From Planctobacterium marinum (lineage in GTDB: Bacteria; Pseudomonadota; Gammaproteobacteria; Enterobacterales; Alteromonadaceae): a stretch of 64,000 nucleotides of DNA. The position numbers were made by a program, and so were the translations under genes. Of the stretch, positions 50,523 to 59,634 are shown piece after piece (position 1 is the stretch's first letter; every line of letters starts with the position of its first letter). Under the pieces are notes generated by a model that was not told the DNA's origin, did no database searches, and saw only the letters and a list, made by a program, of their open reading frames with translations. The stretch is taken from NCBI RefSeq assembly GCF_020687805.1, contig NZ_JAJEWQ010000011.1, positions 7,829 through 71,828 on the forward strand, in the 5' to 3' direction.

Positions 50523-52863
50523 ATGCAAGACGATCCTTATTACGCCAGGGAAAAGGCCAAATACGAACAACCAGTCGCTTCCCGTGAATACATACTGCAA
50601 TTGATTAATGATGCAGAACGGGCGTTATCCTTTTTAGATATTTGCCATAAAGTCAATGCGAATGACGAAACCAGTCGCATTGCTGTGCAGCGACGCCTGC
50701 GCGCAATGGAGCGGGAAGGCCAGGTTATTTTTAATCGTCAAAAACGCTACGAAGTGGGCTCTGTGATCACCCATGTAACGGGTTCTGTCATAGGGCATCG
50801 TGACGGTTTTGGTTTTCTTAAACGCGATGACGAAGAGCGGGATTTATACATCTCAGCGGGTCAGATGCAGTTTTTATTACACGGTGATCGCGTTGCGGCG
50901 GTGGCAGGAAAGAAAGATGCCAGAGGTCGCATCGAAGCCAAAAACATCGAAATAGTCGAACCGCGCAAAGAACCCATTGTGGGGCGCTTTTTTATGGAAA
51001 GTGGCGTGGGAATTGTGATCCCCGATGACAGTCGTTTGCGCTTTGAGTTGATCATTCCCCCTGAACACATCAATGGTGCGAAGCAGGGTCATGTCGTGGT
51101 GTCTGAGATGACACAACGCCCGCGCAAAAGGGTGTCGCCGATTGGTCGTATTGTTGAAGTACTCGGTGAGCATATGGCACCTGGAATGGAAATCGAAATG
51201 GCATTGCGCAATTTTGATATCCCCCATACCTGGCCATTGAAGGTTAACAATGAAATCAGCCGACTGAGCGAAGAAGTCAGTGAGTCTGCGAAAAAAGGGC
51301 GCATTGATCTACGCCAATTGCCACTGGTAACCATAGATGGTGAAGATGCGCGTGACTTTGACGATGCGGTGTTTTGTGAGCCCCAGGAAGACGGGGGCTG
51401 GCAGTTATGGGTCGCCATTGCTGATGTCAGTTACTATGTGCGACCTAAAAAAGCCCTTGATGACGAGGCCCAAAATCGCGGAACTTCCGTGTACTTTCCC
51501 GAACAGGTGGTGCCAATGCTGCCTGAAATCCTGTCTAACGGATTGTGTTCTCTGAATCCCAATGTTGACCGCCTGTGCATGGTCTGTGAAATGTCCATCA
51601 GCCCTGCCGGTAAATTACAGGCTTATCAGTTTTACGAAGCCGTGATGAACTCCCATGCCCGGCTGACCTACAATAAGGTGTGGGCGATTCTGGAAGGTGA
51701 TCCACAACTCTATCAACGTTATTTTGAACATGTGCCGCATTTACAGAATCTCTATAAGTTGTACAAGGCACTGAAAAAATCCCGGGCTGAGCGGGGGGGC
51801 GATTGAATTTGAAACGCAGGAAACGAAATTTGTATTTAATGCAGAACGCAAGATAGATCATATCGTGCCGGTGGTGCGTAACGATGCACACAAGATCATC
51901 GAAGAATGTATGATCATGGCCAATGTTGCCGCGGCTGATATGCTGCATAGCAATAAAGCGGAAGGCCTGTACCGCATCCATGACGAGCCCAGTGAAGAAC
52001 GTTTAAAGTCCTTTTTAAGTTATTTATCAGAAGTGGGTATCAGTCATCACCTGACTGAAAAAGCGACGCCAAAGCAGTTTTGTGAAGTAGTGAAAAAAAT
52101 ACAGGGTCGTCCGGATCAGGAACTGATCCAGACCATGTTACTGCGCTCTATGCAACAGGCTATTTACGATCCTGACAACGTCGGCCACTTTGGCCTGGCG
52201 TTGGGGGCGTATGCCCATTTTACCTCGCCTATCAGGCGTTATCCGGATCTGGTGGTGCATCGCGCCATTAAGGCCGTATTAGATAAAAAAGCACAACGCA
52301 AAAGTAAAACCGGTGGGTATGCCTATAACGAAGACGAAGTGGCACAATTAGGAGAGCATTGCTCAATGACGGAACGCCGGGCTGACGATGCTACCCGAGA
52401 CGTATCTGACTGGTTAAAATGCGAATTTATGCAGGCCCATGTTGGCGATTCTTTTGAAGGGGTTATCGCTTCGGTCACGAATTTTGGCTTTTTTGTGCGA
52501 CTGTGCGAGTTCCATATTGATGGCTTAGTCCATATCACCACCCTGACTAACGATTATTATCAATACGATGAAACCCGACAATATCTGATTGGGGAATCCG
52601 GCGGTACTATTTTCCGTCTGGGGGATCAGGTACAAGTTAAGGTAATGGCAGTAAACCTGGACGAGCGAAAAATTGATTTTGTCCTGGATATGCCGCTGCC
52701 AACCCGTAAATCAAGGCGGTCATCAAAAGCCAAATCAGGTAAGTCTGATCAGGTCAAAGCGAAGCGTATTACGGCTAAATCCAGTCGCAAAAAGCCGCAG
52801 AAAAAGGCCACAAGCGCCAGTAAGCCCGGCACGGCCAGTAAAAGTAAGAAACGAGGAAAGTAA
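50523..52863 (+). pseudogene. rnr: Ribonuclease R, interrupted by a +1 frameshift at a G7 run
   Basis: RNase R is a 3'-5' exoribonuclease that degrades structured RNA. The first frame (50523-51806, 427 residues) has an N-terminal winged helix, two cold-shock domains (HRDGFGFLKRDDEERDLYIS) and the start of the RNB domain with VTIDGEDARDFDDAV. It ends artificially in SRAERGGD. The reading continues one frame over ([14 protein letters not shown]..) to 52863 with the rest of the RNB domain ([20 protein letters not shown]), an S1 domain and a Lys/Ser-rich tail. Removing one G from the G7 at 51793-51799 restores a roughly 780-residue enzyme. A homopolymer sequencing error is more likely than real loss. 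rlmB follows directly. Confidence 0.9.
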
Positions 52864-53607
52864 ATGGCGCAACAAGAATGGTTATACGGTCTTCATGCCC
52901 TTGAGGCGGTGGTAGCCAAAGAGCCTGAACGTCTGATTGAGTTATATGTACTTAAAGGACGAGACGATGACAAATTACGTAACATTATTAACCAGGCGCG
53001 TCGCTTTGGCATTGCGGTACAATTTTGTCAGCGCAAAGTGTTGGATGACAAGGTTAATGGTGAGCAACATCAGGGGATAGTAGCAAAGGCTAAACCGGGT
53101 CGGGTTTTGGATGAAAAGGATCTGGCGGACATCATTGCCAGCGAAGACAATCCATTTATTTTGGTGTTGGATGGGGTAACCGATCCTCACAATCTCGGGG
53201 CCTGTTTGCGTAGTGCTGATGCGGCTGGTGTACACGCAATGGTGGTGCCCAAAGACAAATCGGCTTACCTGACTCCAACGGCGCGAAAAGTCGCATGTGG
53301 TGCTGCAGAAACAACGCCCTTGATACAGGTGACAAACCTGGCCAGAACATTACGCCAGTTGCAGGAGTCGGGTGTTTGGGTGATCGGTACCGCCGGTGAA
53401 GCTAAGCAGTTAATTTATGACGTAAAACTTTCCGGTCCTATGGCTTTGGTGATGGGCGCCGAGGGCAAAGGTATGCGCAGATTAACCCGCGAAGTCTGTG
53501 ACGAGTTAATAAAATTGCCAATGGCCGGTTCTGTCTCCAGTCTGAACGTTTCGGTGGCCACAGGCGTGTGTTTGTATGAGATTGTTCGTCAGCGGATTGC
53601 GAATTAA
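52864..53607 (+). CDS. rlmB: 23S rRNA (guanosine-2'-O)-methyltransferase
   Basis: 247 residues. SpoU-type enzyme that methylates G2251 of 23S rRNA (E. coli numbering) using SAM. An N-terminal substrate-binding domain (about 1-78) precedes the SPOUT knot domain with [45 protein letters not shown] and [26 protein letters not shown], the three conserved SpoU motifs. It starts immediately after the rnr stop, as in many gammaproteobacteria, with GAGG upstream. Confidence 0.96.
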   Translation: MAQQEWLYGLHALEAVVAKEPERLIELYVLKGRDDDKLRNIINQARRFGIAVQFCQRKVLDDKVNGEQHQGIVAKAKPGRVLDEKDLADIIASEDNPFILVLDGVTDPHNLGACLRSADAAGVHAMVVPKDKSAYLTPTARKVACGAAETTPLIQVTNLARTLRQLQESGVWVIGTAGEAKQLIYDVKLSGPMALVMGAEGKGMRRLTREVCDELIKLPMAGSVSSLNVSVATGVCLYEIVRQRIAN

Positions 53608-53641
53608 ACCAATCCGTGCCGCAAAGCAAAAGAGGTAAGTC

Positions 53642-54517
53642 GTGGTGCAAAAGTTAGTAACATCAGTGGTGCTGTTATTTACAGTCACCTGCTTCGCCCA
53701 GGATGAGATGCCGGATCACGATATTACCCTGTTCGATCTGTTTATCACGTCTGACACAATTAACATTTCTAATCCGGTGCCTGTAGCTAACCGGGTAGGT
53801 TACGAAAACCAACCATTGTTTATTGATGACAACTCACTGTATTTTACCCGCATGGAAGATGTTAATGCCGACGTCTGGTTGTGGCAAATGGGACATGAAG
53901 TTGCCATTACCAAAACCCTTGAAAGTGAGTATTCACCAACGCCAATTCCCACCAGAAGTGGAGCGCTGTCTACAGTCAGAGTAGAGCATGATGGCACGCA
54001 GCGATTGTGGCAGATTAATTCGGATGGCAGTTTTGAACTATTGTTCAGCGATATTAAACCTGTGGGCTATCACGTCTGGCAGGAAGACAATGTGGCGCTC
54101 TTTGTCCTGGGAGAGCCGCATCGATTAGAGGTTACCACATTGGGGCAGGCAGAGACGACAGTCGTAGATGATGCTATTGGTCGTTGCCTCGCCTTAATCC
54201 CGGGTACAACCACCATGTCATACACCACAGAAGAAGAAGGTTACCATCAGCTCAGAACCTTTGATTTTGACACTAATGAGAGTGGCGAGTTGATGAAGCT
54301 GCCGGAAAAATCACAGGATTATGCCTGGCTAAACGACAAACAATTGCTGACTTCCAATGGTAAACAACTGCTGTGGTGGGATGCTAATCAGCGCGTCTGG
54401 CTGCCCGTCAATATGCCGAAAAATCTGACGTTGAGTGGTATTACTCGTTTGGCTATTTCGCCCAATAAACGTCGTCTTGCGGTTGTGCATCACAAACAAT
54501 CTTCGTCACTGAAGTAA
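53642..54517 (+). CDS. Exported beta-propeller-like hypothetical protein
   Basis: 291 residues starting at GTG with AGAGGT upstream. Signal peptide (VTSVVLLFTVTCFA, cleavage before QDEMPD). The mature part shows repeated YFTR..DVNADVWLWQ, RLWQINSDG, HQLRTFDFDT, KQLLWWDA blades like TolB/WD40-type propellers, without a catalytic motif. It could be a periplasmic binding or scaffold protein. It is 34 bp after rlmB and perhaps read through from that operon. Close family not recognised. Confidence 0.7.
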   Translation: MVQKLVTSVVLLFTVTCFAQDEMPDHDITLFDLFITSDTINISNPVPVANRVGYENQPLFIDDNSLYFTRMEDVNADVWLWQMGHEVAITKTLESEYSPTPIPTRSGALSTVRVEHDGTQRLWQINSDGSFELLFSDIKPVGYHVWQEDNVALFVLGEPHRLEVTTLGQAETTVVDDAIGRCLALIPGTTTMSYTTEEEGYHQLRTFDFDTNESGELMKLPEKSQDYAWLNDKQLLTSNGKQLLWWDANQRVWLPVNMPKNLTLSGITRLAISPNKRRLAVVHHKQSSSLK

Positions 54518-54615
54518 TTGCGTTATCCCACAAAATAAGTGCCTTGAAATCTTTCATTACAAAGTAAATGTTTGAGGTCAATTAACCTTCACTTTTGGTC
54601 ATTAGACTGCGCCAG

Positions 54616-54635
54616 CCGGTTCGAGAATGAACCGG
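54616..54635 (+). terminator. hairpin after the propeller gene
   Basis: CCGGTTC (54616-54622) and GAACCGG (54629-54635) form a perfect 7-bp stem with a 6-nt loop, between the propeller gene and mipA-like gene. Confidence 0.5.
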
Positions 54636-54674
54636 TATTCATGTATCCGTTTTTAAAAGTGAAGGACATAAATA

Positions 54675-55406
54675 ATGACCAAGGTATTTTTAGTGTTGAT
54701 GAGCGCCAGCGTAATTTGGGCTTCTTCAGCAGGAGCGAATGAACAACAGACTGGTTGGGGAGTCGGGGTAGGGGCTGTTTTTATGGATCAGGGGTATCGT
54801 GGTGCTGATAGCGAAACCCAGTTGTTCCCCATAGTGTTTTATCAAGGACAAAACTTCTTCTGGCGTGGACCTGAATTAGGTTACCAGGTCACGGACAATA
54901 TAACCCTTTATGGCGAATATCGTTTTGATGGCTTTGAACTTGAGGATTCAGATTATTTTGCTGGGATGGAAGAACGCAAAGGAACACTTGATATCGGTGC
55001 ATCTTTTACTGTTGATAGTGAATTTGGAGAATTGACGTTTTCTGGTCAGGCGGATGCGTTGGGAGAGCATAAAGGCTATGAATTGGGCGTGCGATTCAGC
55101 AAAGGTTTTCAGTTATTGGGGGGAGCTATTTCTCCATTTATAGAGGTGAATTACCTCAGTGATGACTTAGTTGACTATTATTATGGTGTCAGGAATTCAG
55201 AAGCCAATGCGTTTCGACCGGCGTATCAGGCGGAAAATACCGTTAATTATTCAACCGGACTTTCCGGAGTCTGGGTGGTAGCGGAGCGACAGAGTATTAT
55301 GGCCTCATTGACATATACTGTGTTGGGCGATGAAATCGAAAATAGCCCAATTATAGAAGACGGTGAGAGCACCAATTTGTTTATGGGGTATATTTATCGT
55401 TTTTAG
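54675..55406 (+). CDS. MipA/OmpV family outer membrane protein
   Basis: 243 residues with signal peptide (MTKVFLVLMSASVIWASSAGA) and a beta-barrel pattern of alternating hydrophobic residues ending in GYIYRF, a C-terminal Phe typical for outer membrane proteins. GWGVGVGAVFMDQGYRGADSETQLFPIVFYQGQNFFWRGPELGY matches the MipA/OmpV family, which includes the murein scaffolding protein MipA and porin-like OmpV. AAGGA lies upstream of the ATG. Exact role unknown. Confidence 0.85.
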   Translation: MTKVFLVLMSASVIWASSAGANEQQTGWGVGVGAVFMDQGYRGADSETQLFPIVFYQGQNFFWRGPELGYQVTDNITLYGEYRFDGFELEDSDYFAGMEERKGTLDIGASFTVDSEFGELTFSGQADALGEHKGYELGVRFSKGFQLLGGAISPFIEVNYLSDDLVDYYYGVRNSEANAFRPAYQAENTVNYSTGLSGVWVVAERQSIMASLTYTVLGDEIENSPIIEDGESTNLFMGYIYRF

Positions 55407-55473
55407 AGCCGTTTGCGCTATTTCTTAAAAAAAACGGCATTATCAACCTGGTATAAAATATTAAGGAATAACT

Positions 55474-55647
55474 ATGCGTTGCCACGAAATTGACTATGAA
55501 ATTATTGGTGCCTCGATGCAAATGGTTGAGGTGGAACTGGACCCGCAGGAAACTGTGATCGCGGAAGCAGGAGCGATGAACTATATGGAGCAGGGCATCG
55601 AATTTGAAACCAAAATGGGTGATGGTTCAGCGCTGGCAAACGGGTAG
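55474..55647 (+). pseudogene. Truncated 5' copy of the TIGR00266 family gene
   Basis: 57 codons, then TAG. The first 52 codons are almost identical to the start of the intact gene at 58407 (two silent-looking base changes). A 34-bp deletion between two TTCAG repeats (the segment present at 58564-58597 in the intact copy) shifts the frame and creates the stop at 55645-55647. Nucleotide similarity continues to about 55667 and is then lost. AAGGA precedes the ATG, so it may still be translated as a short peptide, but it is not a functional homologue. Confidence 0.85.
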
Positions 55648-55707
55648 TGGCCGGTGAGACAGCCGGAATAGAGAATTATGCTATTTGGTTGGCCAAAAAA
55701 CAGAAGG

Positions 55708-55728
55708 GGGAAAGTCCCCCCCCCTCGA
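55708..55728. terminator. GGGGG/CCCCC hairpin next to the lipoprotein operon end
   Basis: GGGGG, a short AAAGT loop and a run of C residues lie between the truncated copy and the convergent lipoprotein gene. A simple stem that may serve as terminator; the C run is also prone to sequencing error. Confidence 0.4.
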
Positions 55729-55736
55729 TCGTCAGA

Positions 55737-56312
55737 TTAAGCTTTGATTGAATTATAGGTTTTGTTTAGCGCCGGCTTATAGCTTTCATAGTAATGCAAA
55801 GTTGGTGCTGTAAAGATCATGCCGAAAAGCTGCTTGTCTTTAACCCAAACAATAACGTCACTATTTTTCTTCAGTCCATTGGCATCAAAAAATTCCAACT
55901 CAAAACGAAAAGCTACCTGTTCACCGATTTGCTGTGGTCTTACATTTTTAGTCTCGATTTTTAAGGTACCGTCTTCCTGATTTATGATCGAGGTTTTTAC
56001 CAGATCCTCTAATTCGTTAGGCAACATTTCGGCTCTGAATTTAGGCATAGGAAGTTCTTTACTGGTTTCTTTTAACAGTGTTTCACCTTCTTTTATTTCA
56101 CCAAACACCAGCATTTGATTGAGTGAGTAACCATCAATTGTCCATACTTCAGCTTTTTCGCCAGGCTCAAAAGGAGATTTACTCCAGGAGGTAGCGGGTA
56201 GTACAGAGAACCCTTTTACTTTTAGCTCAGAAGCGGGGATTAATTTAAATTGAGCGCAGGAAGTGACCAATAATACTGCGCTGACAATAAGGATTTTTTT
56301 AATTAGTTTCAT
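55737..56312 (-). CDS. Lipoprotein of unknown function
   Basis: 191 residues with a lipoprotein signal peptide (MKLIKKILIVSAVLLVTSC, lipobox LVTSC with the lipidated Cys at 19). The mature protein is a beta-rich domain (AEVWTIDGYSLNQMLVFGEI, QQIGEQVAFRFELEFFDANGL) of no recognised family. Its start overlaps the stop of the M48 protease gene (TGATG), so the two are translationally coupled and may form an envelope complex. Confidence 0.75.
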   Translation of the reverse strand: MKLIKKILIVSAVLLVTSCAQFKLIPASELKVKGFSVLPATSWSKSPFEPGEKAEVWTIDGYSLNQMLVFGEIKEGETLLKETSKELPMPKFRAEMLPNELEDLVKTSIINQEDGTLKIETKNVRPQQIGEQVAFRFELEFFDANGLKKNSDVIVWVKDKQLFGMIFTAPTLHYYESYKPALNKTYNSIKA

Positions 56313-57496
56313 CAGTTTAATAGCTCCATGTAGTATTTAATCATCGCTTTATCTTCCGCTTCAGGGTAGTTTTCCAAATAGCTCCCGAAGTGTTTTTTAG
56401 CGAGTTTTTTATTTTTTTCTTTGGTGTACAAATAGCCTAATTGTTTGTGGGCATCTTTGGGACAGCTCTGTTGTTGCAGTGCTGTCTCGTAGGCACTGAT
56501 TGACAGTTGAGTATCCCCTGGCTCACCCCGTAATCGGTATAATTCGCCATAAAAATACTCAATTAAGGCTGGGTCGTAATTAATGTTTTTGTGACGTTCC
56601 AGAATTGACTCAGTTTGCTCGTATTCCTGTAAACTCAAGTGGTTGCTCATAGCCCGATGATAGATTTTAGCCACCTGTTTACGGAACTCGTTTTCTTCTC
56701 TGGTATACTCTTTCTGCCATTTTTCCTGAAACAGTGTTGATTGATTATTGAGATTACTTAAGCGTTCTTCGGAAGTTGGATGGGTTGCCCAAAAAATGCT
56801 TCTTTCTTCTTTTGATAAATCAGCTTCACGTTCAGCGATTAACAGCCCCCATACCTGACCAGACTCATGGGTGTCGTAACCTGCATGTCCCATCATTTCA
56901 AGGCCAATGATATCGGCCTCTCGTTCCTGATCCCGACCAAATTCCGCCAGAGCTGAACCACTTAACAGGGTGCCTAAGCCGACTATGCCGGTTAGTGAGC
57001 CTACTGCTATATCGATCACCAGAGCGGCGGCGCTGGCATCTTTGAGTTCTCTGAATTGTTGAATTTGGTGGGTTTGCAGATAATGACCAATTTCGTGACC
57101 CAGAATTGAGGCTAATTGCGCTTCATTTTCCAGGCGCAGGAAAACGCCTGACCAAATGTGCATCATTCCGTTGGGGAACATTGCAGCATTAAAGTTTGGA
57201 TTATCAATGATATAAACCCGAATATTGGCGCAATACTCAGGAGTCAGTCGACAGACTACACTTTGCACGTACTCATTGAGTTCCTGATCCTTAATACGAT
57301 ATGGGGAGAGTTGCACGTCTCTTTCTATCTTTTCCACCTGATACCAAAAACCCCCTTCATCAGAAGCGGGATCCGGCCTATAGTTGACATCTATAACCGG
57401 CTGTATTGATAACGAAGTAGCGCTTAACTGAAAAGCACTGAGTAAAGTCGACACCAACAGAATCCGAATTTTACCCAGTGAAATCTGAAACGACAT
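56312..57496 (-). CDS. Periplasmic M48 family zinc metalloprotease
   Basis: 394 residues with an N-terminal export signal (MSFQISLGKIRILLVSTLLSAFQLSA). The M48 site is LASILGHEIGHYLQTHQ (HExxH) with the third ligand in EREADIIGLEMMGHAGYD. The C-terminal half (about 240-394) contains tetratricopeptide-like helices (HKNINYDPALIEYFYGELYRLRGEPGD, QLGYLYTKEKNKKLAKKHFGSYLENYP). This is the layout of BepA-like proteases, which maintain outer-membrane assembly. It is the middle gene of a three-gene operon with two lipoproteins. GGAGAAT precedes the ATG. Confidence 0.87.
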   Translation of the reverse strand: MSFQISLGKIRILLVSTLLSAFQLSATSLSIQPVIDVNYRPDPASDEGGFWYQVEKIERDVQLSPYRIKDQELNEYVQSVVCRLTPEYCANIRVYIIDNPNFNAAMFPNGMMHIWSGVFLRLENEAQLASILGHEIGHYLQTHQIQQFRELKDASAAALVIDIAVGSLTGIVGLGTLLSGSALAEFGRDQEREADIIGLEMMGHAGYDTHESGQVWGLLIAEREADLSKEERSIFWATHPTSEERLSNLNNQSTLFQEKWQKEYTREENEFRKQVAKIYHRAMSNHLSLQEYEQTESILERHKNINYDPALIEYFYGELYRLRGEPGDTQLSISAYETALQQQSCPKDAHKQLGYLYTKEKNKKLAKKHFGSYLENYPEAEDKAMIKYYMELLN

Positions 57497-57509
57497 CGCT
57501 GATTCTCCG

Positions 57510-58223
57510 CTAGGCAGAAGGAATGGAGTCCAGCAGATTTGCCACAGTTTCCCTGGCAGAATCTTGTTCTCTTAAATCACCCGAACTACTGATCAAACGG
57601 TTAAACCAGACAATGTCTCCGGTGTTCAAGTCAACCAATGAAGAAAACCCCAGTTGAGTACCGCCGGGAATGCCCACTCCTACCAGTGCGCCAAAAACTT
57701 GCATCGCTTTTCGGCCGGCACTGGCGTAACTATCTCTCATGAAAACGAACAACGCATAGTCTGCACCGGTTTTTTCTTTAAGTACGCTCGCTTTCTCACC
57801 CAATGTCCAGGTCCCATTTTTGGGTCTGGTGGGGAGTTTTACAGCACCGACTTCATGCACCAATATGCTGTAACCGACAGCTTCGTGTAATTTTTCCGGC
57901 TGAGCCTGAACGGAATCAATATCCTGTACGTCGTTATTAAACAAAGTAGCGTCGCTATTGTTGGCGGCCAGATGATCGGTGATTTCTTGCTCCAGAAAAC
58001 CCCGTGCATCTGCTGTCCATTCGGCCTGTACTTCGGTTACACCTGTTGCGCCAAGAATAGAAAGTTCTACATCTATTGGCATGATGATAAGTCTGGGGTT
58101 GGCATTTTCACTGCTGTTAAGATTTTCAACTGAGTTGTAGTTTGTGGTACTGGCACAACCAGCCATGATTAGAAGTGAAAAAATGATAAATGATATTTTT
58201 GAATAAGATACAAACGCTTGCAT
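57510..58223 (-). CDS. Lipoprotein of unknown function
   Basis: 237 residues from ATG 58223, which has GGGAGG 8 bp upstream; the longer frame is ignored. Lipoprotein signal SYSKISFIIFSLLIMAGC with lipidated Cys. The mature part contains LIIMPIDVELSILGATGVTEVQAEWTADARGFLEQEI, a hypothetical-lipoprotein-type domain with TGADYALFVFMRDSYAS and LVDLNTGDIVWFNRL, resembling families thought to help assembly of surface structures, but no function is assigned. First gene of the operon with the M48 protease. Confidence 0.75.
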   Translation of the reverse strand: MQAFVSYSKISFIIFSLLIMAGCASTTNYNSVENLNSSENANPRLIIMPIDVELSILGATGVTEVQAEWTADARGFLEQEITDHLAANNSDATLFNNDVQDIDSVQAQPEKLHEAVGYSILVHEVGAVKLPTRPKNGTWTLGEKASVLKEKTGADYALFVFMRDSYASAGRKAMQVFGALVGVGIPGGTQLGFSSLVDLNTGDIVWFNRLISSSGDLREQDSARETVANLLDSIPSA

Positions 58224-58406
58224 AAGCGTATCCTCCCTGATTGCTATAATTATAAGTATGTCATGTGGGAAATGCTCCACACTCGGTGCCGCATACTACC
58301 ACTTCTGAAACAATTGTTAACACTTTATTAATACTAATTGTTTTAGTAACAGCGACTATTTAACGCTTAGACACTTCTCTTACACTGAATAAATTAGGAC
58401 AAATCA

Positions 58407-59198
58407 ATGCGTTGCCACGAAATTGACTATGAAATTATTGGTGCCTCGATGCAAATGGTTGAGGTGGAGCTGGACCCGCAGGAAACTGTGATCGCGGAAG
58501 CGGGAGCGATGAACTATATGGAGCAGGGCATCGAATTTGAAACCAAAATGGGTGATGGTTCAGATGCGGATCAGGGATTTATGAGTAAGCTGTTCAGCGC
58601 GGGCAAACGGGTGGTGACCGGTGAGAGTTTGTTTATGACACACTTTACCAATCATGGTTACGGCAAAAAACGCGTGGCCTTTGCATCACCTTTTCCTGGC
58701 ACCATTATTCCGGTGAACATGGCAAATGTTGGTGAGCAGATCACTTGTCAGAAAGATTCCTTTTTGTGCGCTGCACTGGGGACCAAAATTGATATCGCAT
58801 TTAATAAAAAGTTGGGCGCGGGATTTTTCGGCGGCGAAGGATTTATCCTGGAGCGTCTGCAGGGCGATGGCATGGCCTTTATTCACGCCGGTGGCACTGT
58901 GATTGAAAAAGAACTGAACGGCGAGACTCTGAGAGTTGATACCGGTTGTATTGTGGGGTTCACCGCAGGCATTGATTACGATATTCAGATGACCAAAGGT
59001 TTGCGAAGCATGTTCTTCGGAGGCGAAGGCTTATTTTTAGCCACGCTGAGCGGTCATGGCAAGGTCTGGTTGCAATCGCTGCCCTTCAGTCGACTGGCAG
59101 ACCGGGTTATTCAACACGCCCCACAAATGGGTGGAAAACGCCAGGGAGAAGGCAGTGTGTTAGGTGGTCTGGGGGATATGCTGGATGGTGATAGATAA
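58407..59198 (+). CDS. TIGR00266 family protein (AIM24-like)
   Basis: 263 residues. A beta-sandwich family found widely in bacteria with unknown biochemical function, related to mitochondrial AIM24. Family features: [105 protein letters not shown]. The TAA stop (59196-59198) is also the left target duplication of the MITE, so the element sits directly after the coding region and may be transcribed as the 3' untranslated region. A truncated copy is at 55474. Confidence 0.88.
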   Translation: MRCHEIDYEIIGASMQMVEVELDPQETVIAEAGAMNYMEQGIEFETKMGDGSDADQGFMSKLFSAGKRVVTGESLFMTHFTNHGYGKKRVAFASPFPGTIIPVNMANVGEQITCQKDSFLCAALGTKIDIAFNKKLGAGFFGGEGFILERLQGDGMAFIHAGGTVIEKELNGETLRVDTGCIVGFTAGIDYDIQMTKGLRSMFFGGEGLFLATLSGHGKVWLQSLPFSRLADRVIQHAPQMGGKRQGEGSVLGGLGDMLDGDR

Positions 59199-59328
59199 TA
59201 CCAGTTCCACGATATATTTGCCCTCTCAGCGCAGCCTCAGGGACATTAGTTCGAGGCGTGCGAATGAAAGAATACTGGTGGTCTTGTGAACTTCGCACAA
59301 CAAAGACAAAAGTTTCGGGAAAACTTTT

Positions 59329-59360
59329 GAACAGCTTTAGCTGGCCTGCGAAGCAGGTGA
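59329..59360 (+). repeat. 32-bp direct repeat inside the MITE, copy 1
   Basis: The 32 bases at 59329-59360 (starting GAACAGCTTTAGCTGG) recur exactly at 59498-59529. Each contains a small CCTGC-GAA-GCAGG hairpin and is followed directly by a GGGA-loop hairpin. Confidence 0.9.
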
Positions 59361-59497
59361 TATTCAGGGATGGATATCATAAATAATGTTCCTGAGGCGC
59401 GTCTACGATGGGGCTGAAAAGCATTTATACGGTGTTGGATGTTTTTGATTTAGGCCCCTGGACCGCCTTGTCTACCAAATGCTGTAGGAACAGCATA

Positions 59498-59529
59498 GAA
59501 CAGCTTTAGCTGGCCTGCGAAGCAGGTGA
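59498..59529 (+). repeat. 32-bp direct repeat inside the MITE, copy 2
   Basis: Exact second copy of 59329-59360, again followed by a GGGA-loop hairpin (GCTACA-GGGA-TGTAGC). Confidence 0.9.
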
Positions 59530-59604
59530 GCTACAGGGATGTAGCGAATAAATGCTTTTCATCACCCACTGAGGTGGGTAAATATATAATGGAACTGGTA
59601 TAAG

Positions 59605-59629
59605 AAACAAAGCGGGGCTAAATGCCCCA
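59605..59629 (-). terminator. terminator of ompW
   Basis: GGGGC (59614-59618) and GCCCC (59624-59628) form a stem read from the minus strand, followed there by GCTTTGTTTC. Confidence 0.65.
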
Positions 59630-59634
59630 CTGAA

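Larger units (their letters stand above)
59199..59600 (+). mobile_element. MITE with 22-bp terminal inverted repeats and multiple GGA-loop hairpins
   Basis: Left end TACCAGTTCCACGATATATT and right end (as reverse complement) TACCAGTTCCATTATATATT match at about 20 of 22 positions; flanking TAA at 59196-59198 and 59601-59603 look like a 3-bp target duplication. No transposase is encoded. On the plus strand hairpins carry GGA in their loops: 59308-59328 (loop CGGGA), 59359-59378 (GGGA), 59479-59496 (AGGA), 59530-59545 (GGGA), plus a longer GGGA-containing loop at 59230-59260. This pattern resembles CsrB/RsmY RNAs. Confidence 0.8.

Noticed and set aside
51780-51810. Programmed ribosomal frameshift in rnr
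   Set aside because: No X-XXY-YYZ slippery heptamer or downstream structure was recognised, and rnr is not known to use frameshifting; an extra G in a homopolymer is simpler.
55474-55647. Independent small protein of 57 residues
   Set aside because: It is a near-identical copy of the start of the intact gene at 58407 with a frameshifting 34-bp deletion, so it is treated as a pseudogene.
59345-59357. CCTGC-GAA-GCAGG hairpin, considered as an integron attC site
   Set aside because: Too short and lacks the GTTRRRY core and paired R/L boxes of attC sites; no integrase seen.
59329-59529. Two exact 32-bp repeats, considered as a CRISPR seed
   Set aside because: Only two copies, 137 bp apart, inside an element with terminal inverted repeats and no cas genes nearby.
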